Assembly (NCBI GenBank): GCA_900542935.1
Contig: UQPN01000002.1
Location: 1 to 64,000, forward strand
Reading direction: 5' to 3'
Length of the DNA: 64,000 nucleotides
From: an uncultured Eubacteriales bacterium
GTDB lineage: Bacteria; Bacillota; Clostridia; Christensenellales; Borkfalkiaceae
Positions 1-7,566 of the stretch are shown piece after piece. The number at the start of each line of letters is the position of its first letter. The first letter of the stretch is position 1. The notes under the pieces are model-generated. The model was not told the DNA's origin. It made no database searches and saw only the letters and a list, made by a program, of their open reading frames with translations. The position numbers were made by a program, and so were the translations under genes.

Positions 1-2
1 TG

Positions 3-365
3 CAGATTGTAGAAGGCTGGACGGTGAAATTGCCGGACGAAGTAACGGATAAACTCTGGAAGAGAACGGACTATACGTGGCCCTGCACGTGGTTTACGCC
101 GCGCGTAACGTGCAAAGGCGCGTTCAGGAGTGCGTATGACGTAATGAATAATTGGGGCGCGAACCACGGCGCGATTTCCTACGGACACATCGGCGCGGAT
201 TTAATCACAATGTGTTCGATGCTAAGAATACCGGTGTGTATGCACAACGTAGACGAGAAAGACATCTACCGCCCCGCGGCGTGGAACGCGTTCGGAATGG
301 ATAAAGAAGGGCAGGACTACCGCGCCTGCGCCGCCTACGGCCCGCTGTATAAAAATATAAGATAA
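3..365 (+). CDS. fucI: L-fucose isomerase, C-terminal part (5' end outside window)
   Basis: This is the last 120 residues of L-fucose isomerase, the cytosolic metal-dependent enzyme that converts L-fucose to L-fuculose. The C-terminal signature is clear: RTDYTWPCTWF, then NWGANHG, GHIGADL, RIPVCMHNV and a GMDKEGQDYRACAAYGPLY ending, in the same order as in the E. coli family. The reading frame is open from base 3, so the gene starts to the left of the window. The stop lies 7 bases before the GH78 gene, so the two are probably one operon for deoxy-hexose use. Seen: sequence and spacing. Known: family reaction. The other fuc genes are not visible here. Confidence 0.93.
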   Translation, partial: QIVEGWTVKLPDEVTDKLWKRTDYTWPCTWFTPRVTCKGAFRSAYDVMNNWGANHGAISYGHIGADLITMCSMLRIPVCMHNVDEKDIYRPAAWNAFGMDKEGQDYRACAAYGPLYKNIR

Positions 366-372
366 AATAACT

Positions 373-2580
373 ATGTATATAGCCAAAGGAAAAGAATATA
401 ACACAATAGAAATGCACGTCAACGCGCCGCTTTTCAAGCGCATATTCGATTGTAAAACAAACGAAATAAGCACGATAAAAATCACCGCCGTCGGGTTGTA
501 TCGTTTGTTTTTAAACGGAAAAGAACTGAATAAAAGTTGGTTCGCGCCGTATTTAAGCAATCCGGATGAAATTGTATTTTACGATGAGTACGATGTAATC
601 GGGCAACTGAAACCGAAAAACAACGTTCTTTGCGTTCTGCTCGGTAACGGTTTTGTAAACAACAACGATTTTAATATCTGGCAAAACGAAACGGCGACGT
701 ATCGTTCCGCGCCGAAATTTGATTTGCAATTTAAAATCGGGGACGAAACGGTTTTTGAAAGCGATGAAGAATTTCTTGTTGCCGATTCACCGATTACGTT
801 TGACGATTTCCGTTGCGGAGAACGTTACGACGCGAATTTGGAAATTGAAAACGTACTTGAAAGCACTTCGCTTGAAAATTTCGGAAAACCTCTCATCGTT
901 GCGCCGCCGAAAGGAGAAATTATCAAAAACTCGGCGCAACCCGTCGTTGCCGAAGGCGAAAGAAGCGCGGTGGCAATCAAGAAAACCGAAACAGGCTATA
1001 TTTACGATTTCGGCGTAAACGATACGGGTATTCCGCATTTGAAAATAAATGCGAAAAAAGGTCAGAAAATCGATTTGTATTTTGCGGAAACCGTCGGCGG
1101 GAACGGCGTTGATTTTCGTAGTATTTCGTTTGCAAAAAGTAATCTCGAATACGTTCAACACGATGTGTATATCTGTAAAGACGGAATACAAGAATATAAA
1201 CCGAGTTTTACGTGGCACGGTTGCCGCTATGCGGAAGTACGCGGAATTTCGGCGGAGCAGGCAACGAAAGCCTTGCTGACGTTTATTCCCGTTCATTCTT
1301 CCATCGGGAAAATATGTCGTTTTCAATGCGATAACGAAACGATCAATAAGCTGGTTGAAATTACGCTTAGAAGCGATAAAAGCAATTTTATTTTTTATCC
1401 ATACGATTGTCCGCATCGAGAAAAAAACGGCTGGACGGCAGACGCGGCAATATCCGCGGAACAAATGTTGTATACGTTTGATGCTTACGAAAGTTTAAGA
1501 CAATGGATGCTTTGTATAAGAAAAGCGCAACGGAAAGACGGCGCGTTGCCGGGAATCATTCCCACGGCAGGGTGGGGCTTTACGTTCGGTAACGGTCCTG
1601 CGTGGGATAGCGTTCTTATTGAATTGCCGTATCAATTATATCGTTTTTACGGAAAAGACGAGATAATAAAAGAAAACGCCGCGACAATCGAAAAATACTT
1701 TAAATATATCGAAACAAAATTAAACGCCGAAGGGCTTATTGAAATAGGTCTTGGCGACTGGTGTCAGACGTATACGCACGCGGAAGGAGAATACGAAACG
1801 CCTGTGGAAGTTACCGATAGCCTTACAATGATTTCGCTTGCCGGAAAAACGGCGGAAATGTTTGAAAAAGTCGGTTTAAAAGCGGAGGATATCCAACGTT
1901 TCGGAAACGTTTTACGCGAAAAATTCAGAAAGAAATATGTTGTAGAAGAAAGCTTGACGGTGCAAACGCAAACTGCGCTTGCAATGTGTCTGCAACTGAA
2001 TATTTTTACGGCAAAAGAGGAGAAAAAAGCCTACGCGCAACTGCTTGAAAATATCCGTCGGCAGGGGAATCATTTCAGGGTGGGCGTAATCGGGTATCGG
2101 TATTTGTTCGAAACGCTTGCGCAACGCGGCGATCAAAATTTTTGTTTTCAATTGATTTCGCAAAAAAGTTTTCCTTCATACGGATACATTATCGATTGTG
2201 GTGCAACTACGCTATGGGAAAGTTTTGACGAATATGAGTGCATAAACGGCAAGTTGCTGAGAAAAGGCGGAGTGAAACGGATTCCGTCGTTTAACCATCA
2301 TTTCTGGGGCGGCGTGCTTGCGTGGATTTATCGCTATATCGGCTGGCTGGATATAAAGTCGGAAGATACGATAGAAATCTCGCCGATGATGATAAAAGGT
2401 GTGAATTGCGCCGAAATCGCATATAGCAGAAACGAAAAAAGCGTTACGATATCTTGGAAACGAGCTGATAGAAAATTGCAATTGAAAGTTAATAGTCTTG
2501 GATTTAAATGTATTTTAAAACACGGGGGAAAAACAATATTGCCGAACGGCGATAGCCGGTTTGAATTTACAATAAAATAA
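373..2580 (+). CDS. GH78-type alpha-L-rhamnosidase
   Basis: This 735-residue protein resembles bacterial alpha-L-rhamnosidases of family GH78, which remove terminal L-rhamnose from glycosides. It has an N-terminal beta-sandwich region, a PSFTWHGCRYAEVRG segment typical of the pre-catalytic domain, and an (alpha/alpha)6 region with DCPHREKNGWTADA near residues 345-358. That segment is the counterpart of the family DCPQRDERxGWxGDA catalytic motif. No signal peptide is visible, so it should be cytosolic and act on imported oligosaccharides. ATG at 373 follows fucI by 7 bases with no strong SD, which suggests translational coupling. At 735 residues it is shorter than many GH78 enzymes. A rhamnose isomerase lies at 52.8 kb. 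The exact substrate is unknown. Confidence 0.85.
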   Translation: MYIAKGKEYNTIEMHVNAPLFKRIFDCKTNEISTIKITAVGLYRLFLNGKELNKSWFAPYLSNPDEIVFYDEYDVIGQLKPKNNVLCVLLGNGFVNNNDFNIWQNETATYRSAPKFDLQFKIGDETVFESDEEFLVADSPITFDDFRCGERYDANLEIENVLESTSLENFGKPLIVAPPKGEIIKNSAQPVVAEGERSAVAIKKTETGYIYDFGVNDTGIPHLKINAKKGQKIDLYFAETVGGNGVDFRSISFAKSNLEYVQHDVYICKDGIQEYKPSFTWHGCRYAEVRGISAEQATKALLTFIPVHSSIGKICRFQCDNETINKLVEITLRSDKSNFIFYPYDCPHREKNGWTADAAISAEQMLYTFDAYESLRQWMLCIRKAQRKDGALPGIIPTAGWGFTFGNGPAWDSVLIELPYQLYRFYGKDEIIKENAATIEKYFKYIETKLNAEGLIEIGLGDWCQTYTHAEGEYETPVEVTDSLTMISLAGKTAEMFEKVGLKAEDIQRFGNVLREKFRKKYVVEESLTVQTQTALAMCLQLNIFTAKEEKKAYAQLLENIRRQGNHFRVGVIGYRYLFETLAQRGDQNFCFQLISQKSFPSYGYIIDCGATTLWESFDEYECINGKLLRKGGVKRIPSFNHHFWGGVLAWIYRYIGWLDIKSEDTIEISPMMIKGVNCAEIAYSRNEKSVTISWKRADRKLQLKVNSLGFKCILKHGGKTILPNGDSRFEFTIK

Positions 2581-2608
2581 TTGTACGATTTTTTCGTAGA
2601 TAAACAAA

Positions 2609-2650
2609 AAATTCTTTCTTTTCAAAATTTGAAAATGAAAGAATTTTTTT
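2609..2650 (+). terminator. Rho-independent terminator after the rhamnosidase gene
   Basis: An AT-rich inverted repeat (ATTCTTTC with an inner TTTTCAAA, then TTTGAAAA and GAAAGAAT) is followed by a run of seven T. It lies 28 bases after the stop codon. Confidence 0.7.
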
Positions 2651-2689
2651 AAAATTTTTAACAGTATCATACATTGCATATTTTTCGGT

Positions 2690-2850
2690 GTTATAATAAG
2701 CTGACGAAAGAATAGAAAGTCTTAGTCTTGAGAGCAAACTTCGGCAAGTAAAAAAGTCGCAAAAACCACGATTTTGAAAGCAGGTTAATATTTTTGCCAT
2801 CAACGGCAAAAACGAATGGGAAGAAGTCGGAATCCGACTTTTCTTTGCTT
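2690..2850 (+). ncRNA. Possible short untranslated transcript or leader with a terminator-like hairpin
   Basis: An extended -10 (TGTTATAAT, ending at 2698) has no good ORF behind it. About 125 bases later, AAGTCGG-AAT-CCGACTT (2826-2842) is followed by TTTCTTT, which looks like an intrinsic terminator. A second GCCATCAACGGC hairpin lies just upstream. I do not recognise a riboswitch class. It may be a small RNA of the integrated element or an attenuated leader. Confidence 0.3.
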
Positions 2851-2905
2851 ACGGCTTTTAACAAATTTTGAAAGTCCGAAAATTAAAATTGCAGGCGAAA
2901 ATTCG

Positions 2906-2934
2906 TTGACATTTCTAAAAAATTATGATATTGT
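2906..2934 (+). promoter_or_regulatory. Sigma-A promoter for the small DNA-binding protein
   Basis: TTGACA (2906-2911), 17-bp spacer, TATTGT (2929-2934). An AGGAGG ribosome site follows at 2955-2960. Confidence 0.6.
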
Positions 2935-2971
2935 ATATATACAAATAATACAAAAGGAGGTAAACAAGGAA

Positions 2972-3193
2972 ATGGTAACGAGAAAAGAAGATACGCCGCA
3001 GAGAATTGCGAGCCGGAAGTACGAAGAGCGAAACAAAGAAAAGCGCAGAGCGGCAAGCGGGAATTTTCAAACGATGATCCCGCGCGACTTGTACGAAGAA
3101 ATCAACGCGTATCTGAAAAAGAATAAAATCACGAAAGTAGATTTTATAAAAATGGCGTATGAAATAATGAAAAACAACAGCGGAACACATTGA
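2972..3193 (+). CDS. Small ribbon-helix-helix-like protein of the integrase module
   Basis: This 73-residue basic protein starts at the ATG at 2972, which follows a strong AAAGGAGG site; a longer reading from 2816 lacks any such site. The N-terminal half is rich in Lys and Arg. The C-terminal half (FQTMIPRDLYEEINAYLKK, then KVDFIKMAYEIM) looks like the strand plus two helices of a CopG/Arc-type ribbon-helix-helix protein. It has its own promoter and sits 185 bases upstream of a tyrosine recombinase, so a role as element regulator or excision/integration accessory factor is plausible. This is inference from context and a short motif. Confidence 0.55.
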   Translation: MVTRKEDTPQRIASRKYEERNKEKRRAASGNFQTMIPRDLYEEINAYLKKNKITKVDFIKMAYEIMKNNSGTH

Positions 3194-3378
3194 GTGCTTA
3201 TAAAACCCGTAATATCGGGAAAAAGCAAGGAGAAATTGTGAAATAGGGGAAATCCGCGCGCCTGCCTTTCCGTTACGGGCGCGAAAACCAAAAGGAAACT
3301 GCAAAGCGGCGGCAACAATTAAAACAAAATTATAAACAAAAACGCAAGCCGAAAAATCGGCGCGAAATCATCCGCAAA

Positions 3379-4743
3379 ATGCAATGCAGCCCGAAAAAAA
3401 TCACAAACAAAGGAGAATTGACCAACCAAGAATTAGACACTATTTTAAAGACGTTAAAAACATTGCCCGAAGAAAATAGCGATACGGCAAGGCTGATATT
3501 GAAAGCGGCGGCAGATTCCGTCACGCTTGAAGCATTGCAAAAGATATTGCCTTCGGGGCGGGCGGAAACCGCAGCGCAGAACGCGACTCGCGGCAACGCC
3601 GTAAGACGTAGGGGCAGAAGTTCGAAAGTCGGTTTTACTTTTACGAACAAGGAGATAAAAAGTATACCGACAATGTATAAAAAAATTTTTGCATATAACG
3701 ATAAAATCATACCGTACCGTTACCACAAAGGCGTGTACGAGGCGCATTTTCGCCGAAGCGGATTGAACGTGTTTGCCTGCGCGAAAGATTTTTCCGAAAT
3801 GAAGCGTAAGCTGATCGAAAAACTTTCCCGTTCGGCAGAGCAAAACATACAGCCGAAAACAGAACGTAAACAACTCACGCAATCGGCAACGGTTGAACAG
3901 GCCAATCAAGTGAATAACGACGTATTATTTACGTTTTATGTCCGTCAATGGCTCGAAATCAAACGAAAAACCACCAAACCGTCTACATTCAAAGAATACG
4001 AACGCTTATGCAGGTACAATCTCGAAACGGCGTTTGAAGGAATGAAAATCGGCGACATGACAAGAGCGGTAATTCAAAACTATTTGTTTAAAATCGTCGA
4101 TGAAGGCAAGCACCGCACGGCGGAAAAATTATCGCAACTTCTCACTTGTATATTCGATTTGGCGTGCGAAGATCTGAATATCGCTTCGCCGATGAAGAAG
4201 ATCGTTTTGCCGTATTATGAAACGAAGAAAGGTTCGGCACTCACGAAAGAAGAAGAGAGCAAGCTTGTAAAGTTTTGTATAGAAAATCCGGAGAACGCGG
4301 CAAGTTCCGCCTTGCTTGTGCTGCTGTATTTCGGACTTAGAAAATCCGAGCTGAGCAGTATCCGAGTGAAGAACGAACAGCTCGAGTGTACAACGAGTAA
4401 AACGCGATTCGGCAGAGGAGAAGTCAAACGGAAAATCCCGTTTACACCTGTATTCAGACGAGTGCAAGGGTACGTCGATTTTGAAAAAGCGAAGATAACG
4501 AACGTGCATACCATTGCCACAACGTTTAAAAAACTGTTCCCGAATCGACACCCGCACGAACTCAGATACAATTTTATCACGCGCGCGAAAGAGAGCGGCG
4601 TATCGGGCGAAGTGGTGATGTTGTGGGCGGGGCATACGTTTGATTCCGACGTAAAGACGTCAGCGGTGGACAGAGGTTACACAACCTATGGCGAAGAATA
4701 TTTGCGCAAAGAAGCCGAAAAAGTGAATTATGCGCTGTTGTAA
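3379..4743 (+). CDS. int: Tyrosine recombinase / integrase
   Basis: This is a phage-type site-specific recombinase of up to 454 residues. A SAM-like core-binding domain lies at about residues 190-270 (FYVRQWLEIKRKTTKPSTFKEYE). The catalytic domain follows, with the first Arg in YFGLRKSELSSIR (about 320), HPHELR (about 393), WAGHT (about 418) and a C-terminal Tyr in RGYTTYGEEYL (about 437). The segment between the first Arg and HxxR is shorter than usual. The start is uncertain: ATG at 3379 has no SD, while TTG at 3418 is only 2 bases after AGGAG. The long N-terminal extension is unrecognised. It lies next to the 3' end of tRNA-Gln, the classic position for an integrated element, with its repeats just downstream. 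Confidence 0.88.
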   Translation: MQCSPKKITNKGELTNQELDTILKTLKTLPEENSDTARLILKAAADSVTLEALQKILPSGRAETAAQNATRGNAVRRRGRSSKVGFTFTNKEIKSIPTMYKKIFAYNDKIIPYRYHKGVYEAHFRRSGLNVFACAKDFSEMKRKLIEKLSRSAEQNIQPKTERKQLTQSATVEQANQVNNDVLFTFYVRQWLEIKRKTTKPSTFKEYERLCRYNLETAFEGMKIGDMTRAVIQNYLFKIVDEGKHRTAEKLSQLLTCIFDLACEDLNIASPMKKIVLPYYETKKGSALTKEEESKLVKFCIENPENAASSALLVLLYFGLRKSELSSIRVKNEQLECTTSKTRFGRGEVKRKIPFTPVFRRVQGYVDFEKAKITNVHTIATTFKKLFPNRHPHELRYNFITRAKESGVSGEVVMLWAGHTFDSDVKTSAVDRGYTTYGEEYLRKEAEKVNYALL

Positions 4744-4799
4744 GAGACGGCGCGAAAGTATTAAAAACAGGCATAAAAAGCCGTTTTTTTTAACGGTAT

Positions 4800-4840
4800 T
4801 TTACCCCACGATTTCCCCACAAATTACCCCACAATTTTGT
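4800..4840. repeat. Three direct repeats TGTGGGG(TA) between int and tRNA-Gln
   Basis: On the minus strand the core GTGGGG occurs three times in about 35 bases, at roughly even spacing, just downstream of int. Such repeats next to integrase genes are commonly arm-type integrase binding sites. Assignment is by position and pattern only. Confidence 0.5.
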
Positions 4841-4872
4841 TTTTTACATAGAAATATGAGCCGAAAAACAAC

Positions 4873-4912
4873 AAAAAAAGAACGATTTTCAAGCAAAAAA
4901 GCCTGAAAATCG
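4873..4912 (-). terminator. Terminator of tRNA-Gln
   Basis: On the minus strand CGATTTTCA pairs with TGAAAATCG (4883-4891 with 4904-4912) and is followed by a T-rich run (A-run at 4873-4879 on the plus strand). It begins seven bases beyond the CCA end of the tRNA. Confidence 0.75.
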
Positions 4913-4918
4913 CTCGAT

Positions 4919-4994
4919 TGGCTGGGGTAGCTGGATTCGAACCAACGAAGTGACGGAGTCAGAGTCCGTTGCCTTACCGCTTGGCGATACCCCA
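4919..4994 (-). tRNA. tRNA-Gln (anticodon CTG)
   Basis: Reading the minus strand gives a 7-bp acceptor TGGGGTA/TACCCCA, a D arm, an ACGGA/TCCGT anticodon stem with loop CTCTGAC (anticodon CTG, reading CAG), and a T arm with TTCGAAT. The discriminator is G and CCA is encoded. G at the discriminator position agrees with Gln identity. The 3' end faces the integrase, so it is the likely attB of the element. Confidence 0.93.
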
Positions 4995-5057
4995 ATATTC
5001 TGTTTTTGTCCGGCGAGCGGCCCGTCGCGCGAACAGCTCTTCAAACATAACGGTAAT

Positions 5058-5086
5058 ATTCTATCAAATTTTTTTAATTATGGCAA
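5058..5086 (-). promoter_or_regulatory. Promoter of tRNA-Gln
   Basis: On the minus strand: TTGCCA (5081-5086), 17-bp spacer, TAGAAT (5058-5063), about 57 bases before the tRNA 5' end. Confidence 0.6.
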
Positions 5087-5195
5087 GCGATTTATGAGCG
5101 TTTTGCAAAAATCGCCAAAAAAATTTTTTAAATTCTCTTTTTCAACGGAAAGATTTTGTTATAATAGCGTTAATCCAACGTAAAGAGGTGAAAAA

Positions 5196-5813
5196 ATGGC
5201 TGAATCAGATCTTTCGCTCGGCGAAATTCCGAAGCTTCGTTTAACAACCTTGCTGAATAAACCCGTTGTCTGCGCAGACGGCGCGCTGTTGCCCGTCGGC
5301 GGCGTTACATTTTCACTTTCAAGCGGAAAAATCCGCCATATCATCGTTAAAATGGGAGCGGCGCTTCAAAGCGAAGACGTTTCCGAATTGTATCTGCCGT
5401 TTTCGACAGCTCGGTTTTCGGCATGGCGTATCGCGCCCGCATCCGATCGTACGTGTTCACCTAAGGGGACGCAGCGTCTGATTCTCGGCAAGCCGTTGTA
5501 TTCCACGGGCGGCACATATTACGGAAAACTGACGGACGTTTTGATAAAAAACGGCATTTTAAAGCTGTTTTATACGGAAAACGGCGTATTTTCGGCGGAA
5601 AATCTTTATGCTGCGGGCGACGCGCTGTTGTTTCGTTTGCCGGAACCTTATCCGATCGGGCAGAAAATTCCCGTAAATACGCATGCGCAAACGCGCACCG
5701 GTACGTCCGTGCGTTTTTCAAAACAGGTAACGCGGGCGGCTTTGCATTGTTTTTTGCGCGAGGGGAGATTGATTGAATTTACCACTTCTTTGCCGCTTTT
5801 TTGCAAAAAATAA
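5196..5813 (+). CDS. PRC-barrel-like protein
   Basis: This 205-residue soluble protein has no signal peptide or membrane segment. Two similar stretches (about residues 18-65, NKPVVCADGALLPVGGVTF; and about 95-150, GKPLYSTGGTYYGKLTDVLI) resemble the short beta-rich PRC-barrel fold found in RimM and YlmC-type proteins. The start is ATG after AAAGAGGTG. A TATAAT at 5160-5165 gives a -10 box, though the -35 is poor. It is monocistronic, between the tRNA-Gln promoter and an exported protein gene. Function is not known; PRC-barrel proteins often act as adaptors in RNA or photosynthetic complexes. The family call is by pattern only. Confidence 0.55.
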   Translation: MAESDLSLGEIPKLRLTTLLNKPVVCADGALLPVGGVTFSLSSGKIRHIIVKMGAALQSEDVSELYLPFSTARFSAWRIAPASDRTCSPKGTQRLILGKPLYSTGGTYYGKLTDVLIKNGILKLFYTENGVFSAENLYAAGDALLFRLPEPYPIGQKIPVNTHAQTRTGTSVRFSKQVTRAALHCFLREGRLIEFTTSLPLFCKK

Positions 5814-6111
5814 CGGTGTGGTAAGCCGAAAAAGGCTTAATTACGGCATGAAAACGGGCTGAAAACAGCGAAAAAAAGCAATTTTTTGAGATTGTAAGAT
5901 ATAGTGCGTAAGTCGGATAAAAGGCTTGCGCGCTTTTTCGTTTTTAGAGAAAGCGTGATAAAATACATGCAGTAAAGACAAAAGAGAGGGCAATTCATGC
6001 TTATGAATAGTATAGGAATTTTTTGTAATTCTATAGCAAGCAAGCGCAGCAAAAACGTTTAAAAAATGCGTAAACATACATAAAAAAACGGTTGTTTTAC
6101 ATACTGAACGT
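5814..6111. other. Intergenic stretch, no gene seen
   Basis: About 300 bases between the PRC-barrel-like gene and the exported protein. It contains a weak promoter-like GATAAAAT near 5956 and no convincing ORF, RNA or repeat. Minus-strand ORFs here are short, overlapping and without ribosome sites. Confidence 0.5.
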
Positions 6112-6525
6112 ATGAAAAATAAAAGTTTTTTTTACAGAATTCTACTGGTTTCCGCGTGTATTTTTATGCCGTTTCTGTTGGGGAACGCAAAACAATCCGA
6201 CCTGAAAGAAATTTCGAAGCCGTACGCGGGCACGTATGCATGCAAAGAAATGAAGTACGGCGAACGCGATTTATCGGAGTATATTTCGGCAGCGACGATC
6301 GAACTGAAAAACGACGGAACTTACGTGCTTTCAGTGGAAATGAAAAACGGAAAAACGCGTAAAAGCGCGGGCGATTACGAGGTGAACGGAGAAACGATTG
6401 CGTTTATCGATAAAACGAAGAAACACGCGCCCCGCCGCGTGTTTTCGCGCAGAAACGATGAAATCGAAGTGGTTACGATGCTGCACGGAAAAACTTTGTT
6501 CTTTTTATTTACGCGCGCGTCGTGA
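6112..6525 (+). CDS. Small exported protein, lipocalin-like
   Basis: This 137-residue protein has a signal peptide (Lys-Asn-Lys start, hydrophobic stretch at about 9-23, likely cut near GNA/K at 26). The mature part has the rhythm of a small beta-barrel: YAGTYACKEM, ATIELKNDGTYVLSVEM, GDYEVNGETIAFID, VVTMLHGKTLFFLF, as in bacterial lipocalin-like or META-type domains that report 'content versus threshold' strands. No lipobox Cys is seen. No SD stands out before the ATG at 6112 and the upstream 300 bases hold no gene. It is followed by a terminator. Function unknown. Confidence 0.6.
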   Translation: MKNKSFFYRILLVSACIFMPFLLGNAKQSDLKEISKPYAGTYACKEMKYGERDLSEYISAATIELKNDGTYVLSVEMKNGKTRKSAGDYEVNGETIAFIDKTKKHAPRRVFSRRNDEIEVVTMLHGKTLFFLFTRAS

Positions 6526-6567
6526 GAGCGCGGAAGTTTACGTAAAAAATAACGATGGTCGATTTGT

Positions 6568-6601
6568 TCCGGCGGAAAAAACTTCTGCCGGATTTTTTTT
6601 G
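6568..6601 (+). terminator. Terminator after the exported-protein gene
   Basis: TCCGGC (6568-6573) and GCCGGA (6587-6592) pair, followed by eight T. Confidence 0.75.
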
Positions 6602-6636
6602 TTACATTTTTTATCGCTTCGGATTGTTTTGCACGC

Positions 6637-6666
6637 TTGACAAGAGTATACAAGATAGTGTATAAT
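6637..6666 (+). promoter_or_regulatory. Promoter of the pfl operon
   Basis: TTGACA (6637-6642), 18-bp spacer, TATAAT (6661-6666), 64 bases before the pflA start. No FNR or Rex-type palindrome is obvious around it. Confidence 0.75.
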
Positions 6667-6730
6667 GACTATGACTTGCAACAACATAAGGCGTTGCAGG
6701 CGGTAAAAAGCGGAAAGGAGGCGAAGCGAG

Positions 6731-7507
6731 TTGGAAGGTTATATTCATTCTTTCGAATCGTTCGGCACGAGCGACGGACCGGGCATCCGCTTCGTTGTAT
6801 TTCTGCAGGGCTGCCCGATGCGCTGTTTGTACTGTCATAATCCCGACACGCGCGAATTTACGGACGGCGGAAAACGGCTGGGTACGGTATACGCACCTCG
6901 GAAGGTGCTGGACGAGATTTTAAAGTACGAAAAATATATCGCTTCCGGCGGGGTAACGGTATCGGGCGGCGAGCCAATGGCACAGGCGGAATTCGTAACG
7001 GAGTTGTTCTCGCTGCTGAAAGAACGCGGCATTCATACGGCGCTGGATACTTCGGGGTGCGCGTTCGACGCCGCGGACGAAGCGAAAACGAAAACAATCG
7101 GGGCGCTTCTGGAAAAAACCGACCTGATTTTACTGGATATCAAGCATATCGAAAGCGCGGCGCACAAAGTTTTAACGGGGCGCGGCAACGAAAATATTCT
7201 GGCGTTCGCCCGTTTTGCGGCGGCGCGGGGCAATAAAATGTGGATTCGCCACGTGCTTGTGCCGGGCTATACCGATTCCGACGAAACTTTGAAAAAAATC
7301 GGCGATTTCGCTTGGAATCTTGGCACCGTGGAAAAAGTGCAGATTCTGCCTTATCATACGCTGGGCAAATCGAAATACGAAAAAATGGGATTGCCGTATC
7401 CGTTGGAGGGCGTGGAGCCGCCGACGGAAGAACGGGTGAGAAACGCGCGGAGAATCATGCGCGAGGCAAAAGAAAACGCGGAAAGAAACGCCGCGGACAA
7501 AAGATAA
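6731..7507 (+). CDS. pflA: Pyruvate formate-lyase-activating enzyme
   Basis: This 258-residue radical-SAM enzyme installs the glycyl radical on pyruvate formate-lyase. The CxxxCxxC cluster motif is in GCPMRCLYCHNP (about residue 28-36). GGVTVSGGEPMAQ, LDTSG and DLILLDIKHI follow, as in the family. Length matches PflA without an inserted ferredoxin domain. The start is TTG at 6731, chosen because AAAGGAGG lies 9 bases upstream and the protein then begins at the conserved GYIHSFESFGTSDGPG. It is the first gene of the operon, with pflB 59 bases downstream, the reverse of the E. coli order. Its partner here has the glycyl-radical peptide on a separate subunit, so this activase should bind a free 77-residue protein. 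Confidence 0.93.
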   Translation: MEGYIHSFESFGTSDGPGIRFVVFLQGCPMRCLYCHNPDTREFTDGGKRLGTVYAPRKVLDEILKYEKYIASGGVTVSGGEPMAQAEFVTELFSLLKERGIHTALDTSGCAFDAADEAKTKTIGALLEKTDLILLDIKHIESAAHKVLTGRGNENILAFARFAAARGNKMWIRHVLVPGYTDSDETLKKIGDFAWNLGTVEKVQILPYHTLGKSKYEKMGLPYPLEGVEPPTEERVRNARRIMREAKENAERNAADKR

Positions 7508-7566
7508 TCACGTTTGAAAACAGGGGAAAGAGAAGAGAATAAAGCAGACCAAGGAGAAGCGGAACA

